Source: Clostridiales bacterium (lineage in GTDB: Bacteria > Bacillota > Clostridia > Oscillospirales > Oscillospiraceae). Taken from it: a DNA stretch of 20,394 nt. Position numbers and translations under genes: made by a program. Below the pieces are notes generated by a model, which saw only the letters and a program-made list of their open reading frames with translations, made no database searches and was not told the DNA's origin. Shown here one piece after another: positions 17,571 through 20,394 of the stretch; the first letter of the stretch is position 1; each line of letters starts with the position of its first letter. The stretch is from NCBI GenBank assembly GCA_004553545.1, contig SFLD01000034.1, positions 1 through 20,394 on the forward strand, in the 5' to 3' direction.

Positions 17571-17601
17571 TTAAAAAAGTAAGGCTTCGCAAACCCGAAG
17601 C
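17571..17601 (-). terminator. Weak intrinsic terminator on the minus strand
   Basis: On the minus strand, GCTTCG (17596-17601) and CGAAGC (17584-17589) form a 6-bp stem with a 6-nt loop, followed by CTTACTTTTTT. It lies between hairpin element copy 2 and the ddl promoter and could end transcripts from the SLH gene. Confidence 0.5.
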
Positions 17602-17621
17602 TCTCCCCCGCCAAATCCCCA

Positions 17622-17832
17622 GAATCATTTTTCCCGGCGGCGTGTACGCCGGGAAAAATTCCTCTCACGGAGCGAAGTGCCTTGCCCCGGCTCTGCCGGG
17701 GCAAGGCACCCGAGCGCAGTGCGCAGAGACCCGCCGGCTGAGCCGGCGGGTCTCTGCGTGCCATCGTGCCAACGCCGGCAAGGCGTTGGCACGGGGCTTT
17801 CCTCGTCCGGAATGGCACATTCCGGACGAAAT
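17622..17832 (-). repeat. Modular multi-hairpin element, copy 2
   Basis: This is the counterpart of the element at 7393-7589, starting 2 nt after the SLH-gene stop. In plus order: GAATC then hairpin A, 13 bp (17627-17639 with 17647-17659); linker CCTCTCACGGAGCGA (17661-17675); hairpin B, 15 bp (17677-17691 with 17695-17709); linker CCGAGCGCAGTGCGCA (17710-17725); an extra hairpin C, 17 bp (17722-17738 with 17742-17758); hairpin D, 12 bp (17765-17776 with 17782-17793); linker GGGCTTTCC; hairpin E, 12 bp (17803-17814 with 17818-17829); end CGAAAT. The stems are perfect but differ from copy 1 except at their bases. The remaining bases of 17404-17834 are leader, promoter and terminator; no gene is seen. 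Confidence 0.85.
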
Positions 17833-17834
17833 AC

Positions 17835-18791
17835 TCAATGGAGCCAGGAGAGGATGTCGGTATCCTGGTCCTCCAGCAGCGCCGCGGCGGAGGAGAGCAT
17901 CCGGGCGGCGTCGGCCCGGGTGACGGTCCGTTCCACAGAGTCTCCGCCGAAGCTCCCGGCGGTGAGGACGCCGCGATACTCCAGGTTGCCCACGGCCTGG
18001 GCCGCCCAGGAGGTATCCTCCGTCCCGGCGAAGCACAGGGCGAGGTCCACGTCCCGGAGCTCCAGGGCCCGGTCCAGGATCACCGCTGCCTCCCGGAAGC
18101 GGATGGGGGCGTTGGGGCGGAAGGCGGCGCCATCCTCCCCGGCGCTGCCCCGGACGACGCCCTGACGCAGGGCGGCGGAGGCGTAGTCCTTGGCCCAGGC
18201 GGGGATGGCGGCGTCATCGGAAAAGCCCGTGACGGTGACGGCGGTGGCGTTCATCCCCAGGCAGTCCATGGTCATGGCCAGAAACTCCGCCCGGGTGACG
18301 GTCCGCTCCGGCTCGAAGAAATACCGTCCCGCCACCTGGGCGCCGGTGAAAACTCCAGCCTCCGCCAGATACTGGGCGGCGGCCTCGGCGCCGCTGCCGT
18401 CGGTATCGGCGTAGGTGACGCCGCTTTTCACCCGGCTGACGGTGACGGTGACCTCCGCCTCGGCAGAGGCGTTCCCCTGGGCGTCCCGGCAGAGATAGGT
18501 GAAGCGGTCACTGCCGCAGCGGTCCTTGTCGGGGGTATAGGTGAACTCCGCGCCGTCGATGGCCACGGTGCCGTGCCTGGGCTCCTGGACGATCTCAAAG
18601 CTCACGTCCTCCCCGCTGCCGCCGGTGGTGAGGAAGCGGGCGTGGTAGGGGATGTTCCGGTAGGTGCGGATCTCCAGCTCCCGGGCAGCGGGGGCGGAGG
18701 TCTGCTGGGCGGCCAGGGCCGGGGTGGCCAGCAGCAGGCAGAGGGTCAGCAGCGCCGCGAAAACGCGGCGGAAACGGGTGGAAGGGTTCAA
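17835..18791 (-). CDS. Secreted S-layer-homology (SLH) domain protein
   Basis: This 318-aa protein starts at a TTG (18791), as no ATG lies nearby; AAGGAGGT is 8 nt upstream and the signal peptide begins right there (residues 1-28, ending ALA). Residues about 36-120 form a small beta domain of cadherin/Ig-like type (GTVAIDGAEFTYTPDKDRCGSDRFTYLCRD). Three SLH repeats follow: about 125-180 (FFEPERTVTRAEFLAM), 188-245 (FRPNAPIRFREAAVIL) and 250-308 (ERTVTRADAARML). SLH repeats anchor proteins to pyruvylated wall polymers, so this is likely a cell-surface protein. It appears monocistronic. The ribosome binding site can be hidden in a hairpin (18798-18826). The protein ends 2 nt before hairpin element copy 2. 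Confidence 0.9.
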   Translation of the reverse strand: MNPSTRFRRVFAALLTLCLLLATPALAAQQTSAPAARELEIRTYRNIPYHARFLTTGGSGEDVSFEIVQEPRHGTVAIDGAEFTYTPDKDRCGSDRFTYLCRDAQGNASAEAEVTVTVSRVKSGVTYADTDGSGAEAAAQYLAEAGVFTGAQVAGRYFFEPERTVTRAEFLAMTMDCLGMNATAVTVTGFSDDAAIPAWAKDYASAALRQGVVRGSAGEDGAAFRPNAPIRFREAAVILDRALELRDVDLALCFAGTEDTSWAAQAVGNLEYRGVLTAGSFGGDSVERTVTRADAARMLSSAAALLEDQDTDILSWLH

Positions 18792-18797
18792 GTTCCA

Positions 18798-18826
18798 GGA
18801 CCTCCTTCGTTGTTCTCAGGTGGTCC
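18798..18826 (-). promoter_or_regulatory. Hairpin covering the ribosome binding site of the SLH gene
   Basis: On the minus strand, GGACCACCT (18818-18826) can pair with AGGAGGTCC (18798-18806) with one mismatch around an 11-nt loop. The second arm contains most of the AAGGAGGT site that serves the TTG start at 18791. Such pairing would reduce translation unless it is opened. Confidence 0.5.
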
Positions 18827-18898
18827 TAGTTTGCGCCCGGAGATCGCGGACCATGCGGTTTTCCGCCTGCCATTGTGTGGAAATCCGGCGAAGGCGCG

Positions 18899-18933
18899 CA
18901 AAAACGCCGGAGAGGCATAGCCGCTCCGGCGTT
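18899..18933 (-). terminator. Intrinsic terminator after the M32 carboxypeptidase gene
   Basis: The stem AACGCCGGAG/CTCCGGCGTT (18903-18912 with 18924-18933) has an inner GGC/GCC pairing. On the minus strand it is followed by a T-run (TTTTTG). It starts a few bases after the stop codon at 18940 and is a classic intrinsic terminator shape. Confidence 0.85.
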
Positions 18934-18939
18934 CTCTTC

Positions 18940-20394
18940 TTACTTCAGTTCATAGAGGGCGGAGTACTTCTTCTCAAGGTAGGTGAGGAAGTAGTCCGGA
19001 TCCAGGGGTTCGCCGGTGATGGCGCGGATCCACTCGTCCGGCGTGGAGACGGAGGCGATGGAGAAGACGTGCTCCTTCAGCCAGTCCCGGACGGCGGTGA
19101 GCTTCCCCTCCCGGACGGCGGCAAAGACGTCGAAGTCCTTCTCCATGGCGGCCAGGATCTGGGCGCCGTAGGCACTGCCCAGAGCGTAGGACGGGAAGTA
19201 GCCGTAGCTCTGGGTCCAGTGGACATCCTGCAGGCAGCCCTGGGCGTCGTCGGGAACGTCCAGGCCCAGGTACTCCTTGTACTTGGCGTTCCAGAGGGCG
19301 GGGATCTCGTCCACGGTGATCTCGCCGTTGATGAACTGCTTCTCCAGCTCGTAGCGGATGAGGATGTGGAGGGAGTAGGTGAGCTCATCGGCCTCGGTGC
19401 GGATGAGGCTGGGGCGGGCGATGTTCACCGCTTCATAAAGCTCCCGCTCGGAGACGTCGGAGAAGGTGTCGCCGCTGATCTCCTGGAGCTTGGGGTAGAC
19501 GAAGTGGATAAAAGCCTCGCTGCGGCCGATGATGTTCTCATAGAAGCGGGAGATGCACTCGTGCATGGCGTTGGTCATGCTACCAGCGGTGTGCTCCCGC
19601 CAGAACTCCTCCGGCTCATTCTGCATGAAGAGGGCGTGGCCGCCCTCGTGGAGGGTGGAGAAGATGTTGGAGATGAAGTTATCCTCAAAGTAGTGGGTGG
19701 TGACCCGGACATCGTGGGGACCGAACTCCGTGGTGAAGGGGTGCTCCGTGGTCATGAGGACGAGGGCGCTCTTGCGGAGGCCCTCCGCCTCCAGCAGGTA
19801 GTGGGAGAAGCGCTCCTGCTCCGGGATGGGGCAGGGCCGGGTGAGGAAATCCTCCCGGATGGGCTTGCCCTCCGCCTGGATGCGGCGCATCAGGGGCACG
19901 ATCCGTTCCTTCAGGGCGCCGAAGAAGGCGTCCATCTGGGCCTCGCTGCCGCCCTTCTCGGTGTCGTCCAGGCAGGCGTTGTAGTAGGTCGCGGGCTTCT
20001 CGTCCCGGAGATCAATGGCCTTGCGGGTGAAATCCACCACTTCCGCCAGGGAATCCCGGAAGAGGGAGAAGTCCGAGGCCTTCTTGGCCGTGAGCCACTT
20101 GCCGTAGGCCCGGTTGGCGGCCACGGACCAGGCGTGGTCAAACTCCTCCGTCAGGTTCTTCTCCTTCTCATAGCGCTCCCAGAGGTGCTCCACGGTCTTG
20201 CGCTGGGCAAAGCTCAGGCCCTCGCCGTCCGCGTGGAGCTCCCCCACCAGGGCGGCATACTCCGGGGAGTGGGTCAGGGCGTGGATGTGCTTTCCCAGCA
20301 GGGCCATGTCGTCCCCCGCCTGCTCCATGCCCTCCTCCGGGGCGCAGCACTCCATGTCGAAGTTCAGCTTGCCGATGGCCCGGCCGTAGGCCTC
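18940..20394 (-). CDS. M32 family metallocarboxypeptidase, N-terminus beyond right edge
   Basis: The frame is open from the stop at 18940 to the last base of the window, giving 484 residues. Family members are about 500 aa, so only some 15-25 N-terminal residues are missing. The apparent ATG at 20355 is internal, because family-like sequence (GRAIGKLNFDM) continues upstream. The zinc motif HEGGH is at 19636-19650, and the third-ligand region HECISRFYENI follows about 28 residues later. M32 enzymes are cytoplasmic zinc carboxypeptidases that trim C-terminal residues from peptides; they are all-helical and dimeric. The conserved C-terminal stretch HWTQSYGYFPSYALGSAYGAQI is present. A terminator follows. 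It is separate from the SLH gene by a 148-bp gap. Confidence 0.96.
   Translation of the reverse strand, partial: EAYGRAIGKLNFDMECCAPEEGMEQAGDDMALLGKHIHALTHSPEYAALVGELHADGEGLSFAQRKTVEHLWERYEKEKNLTEEFDHAWSVAANRAYGKWLTAKKASDFSLFRDSLAEVVDFTRKAIDLRDEKPATYYNACLDDTEKGGSEAQMDAFFGALKERIVPLMRRIQAEGKPIREDFLTRPCPIPEQERFSHYLLEAEGLRKSALVLMTTEHPFTTEFGPHDVRVTTHYFEDNFISNIFSTLHEGGHALFMQNEPEEFWREHTAGSMTNAMHECISRFYENIIGRSEAFIHFVYPKLQEISGDTFSDVSERELYEAVNIARPSLIRTEADELTYSLHILIRYELEKQFINGEITVDEIPALWNAKYKEYLGLDVPDDAQGCLQDVHWTQSYGYFPSYALGSAYGAQILAAMEKDFDVFAAVREGKLTAVRDWLKEHVFSIASVSTPDEWIRAITGEPLDPDYFLTYLEKKYSALYELK

Noticed and set aside
17404..17818. Open frames across the ddl leader and hairpin element copy 2
   Set aside because: They run through perfect inverted repeats and have no family similarity; those upstream of ddl lack a start signal as good as 17403.

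Overview
The window is about 20.4 kb of GC-rich DNA that reads like the chromosome of a gut Clostridia bacterium of the Oscillospiraceae type (Flavonifractor, Lawsonibacter and Dysosmobacter are the sort of genera meant). This is inferred from the gene families, the AAGGAGG-type ribosome binding sites, the selenium-type YedE cassette and the strongly GC-rich codon use. No rRNA, tRNA, CRISPR array, prophage or transposase gene was seen.

Layout from left to right. (1) 1-4122, minus: a very large secreted subtilase, open at the left edge, with a mosaic tail (beta-helix, C-type-lectin-like, three Ig-like domains, start of an RCC1-like propeller). (2) 4123-4510: divergent intergenic region with promoters facing both ways and several inverted repeats. 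(3) 4511-6130, plus: a three-gene selenium/sulfur cassette (DUF3343 carrier-like protein, YedE transporter, TusA-like carrier) with a perfect 24-bp palindrome before yedE and a terminator at the end. (4) 6169-6885, minus: a TepA/ClpP-like protease. (5) 6886-7588: a 703-bp non-coding region with a heptamer array, 39-bp tandem repeats and many hairpins. (6) 7589-17403, minus: one tightly packed operon, in transcription order ddl, murF, ABC-F ATPase, YdcF-like membrane protein, flavodoxin, prfA, a Sua5/CoaE fusion and an M18 aminopeptidase. (7) 17404-17834: operon leader plus a second copy of the hairpin-rich element. (8) 17835-18791, minus: a secreted SLH-domain protein with a TTG start. (9) 18940-20394, minus: an M32 carboxypeptidase, cut by the right edge.

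The big operon joins the last cytoplasmic steps of peptidoglycan precursor synthesis (Ddl makes D-Ala-D-Ala, MurF adds it to the UDP-MurNAc-tripeptide) to translation functions (ABC-F, RF1, tRNA t6A synthesis) and the last step of CoA synthesis. Most junctions overlap or are under 45 bp, so co-transcription and translational coupling are likely.

The most unusual object is a pair of related non-coding elements (7393-7589 and 17622-17832). Their short linkers and stem bases are nearly identical, but the upper parts of their hairpins differ almost completely and still pair perfectly. Both copies lie in the same orientation directly after the stop codon of a minus-strand gene.
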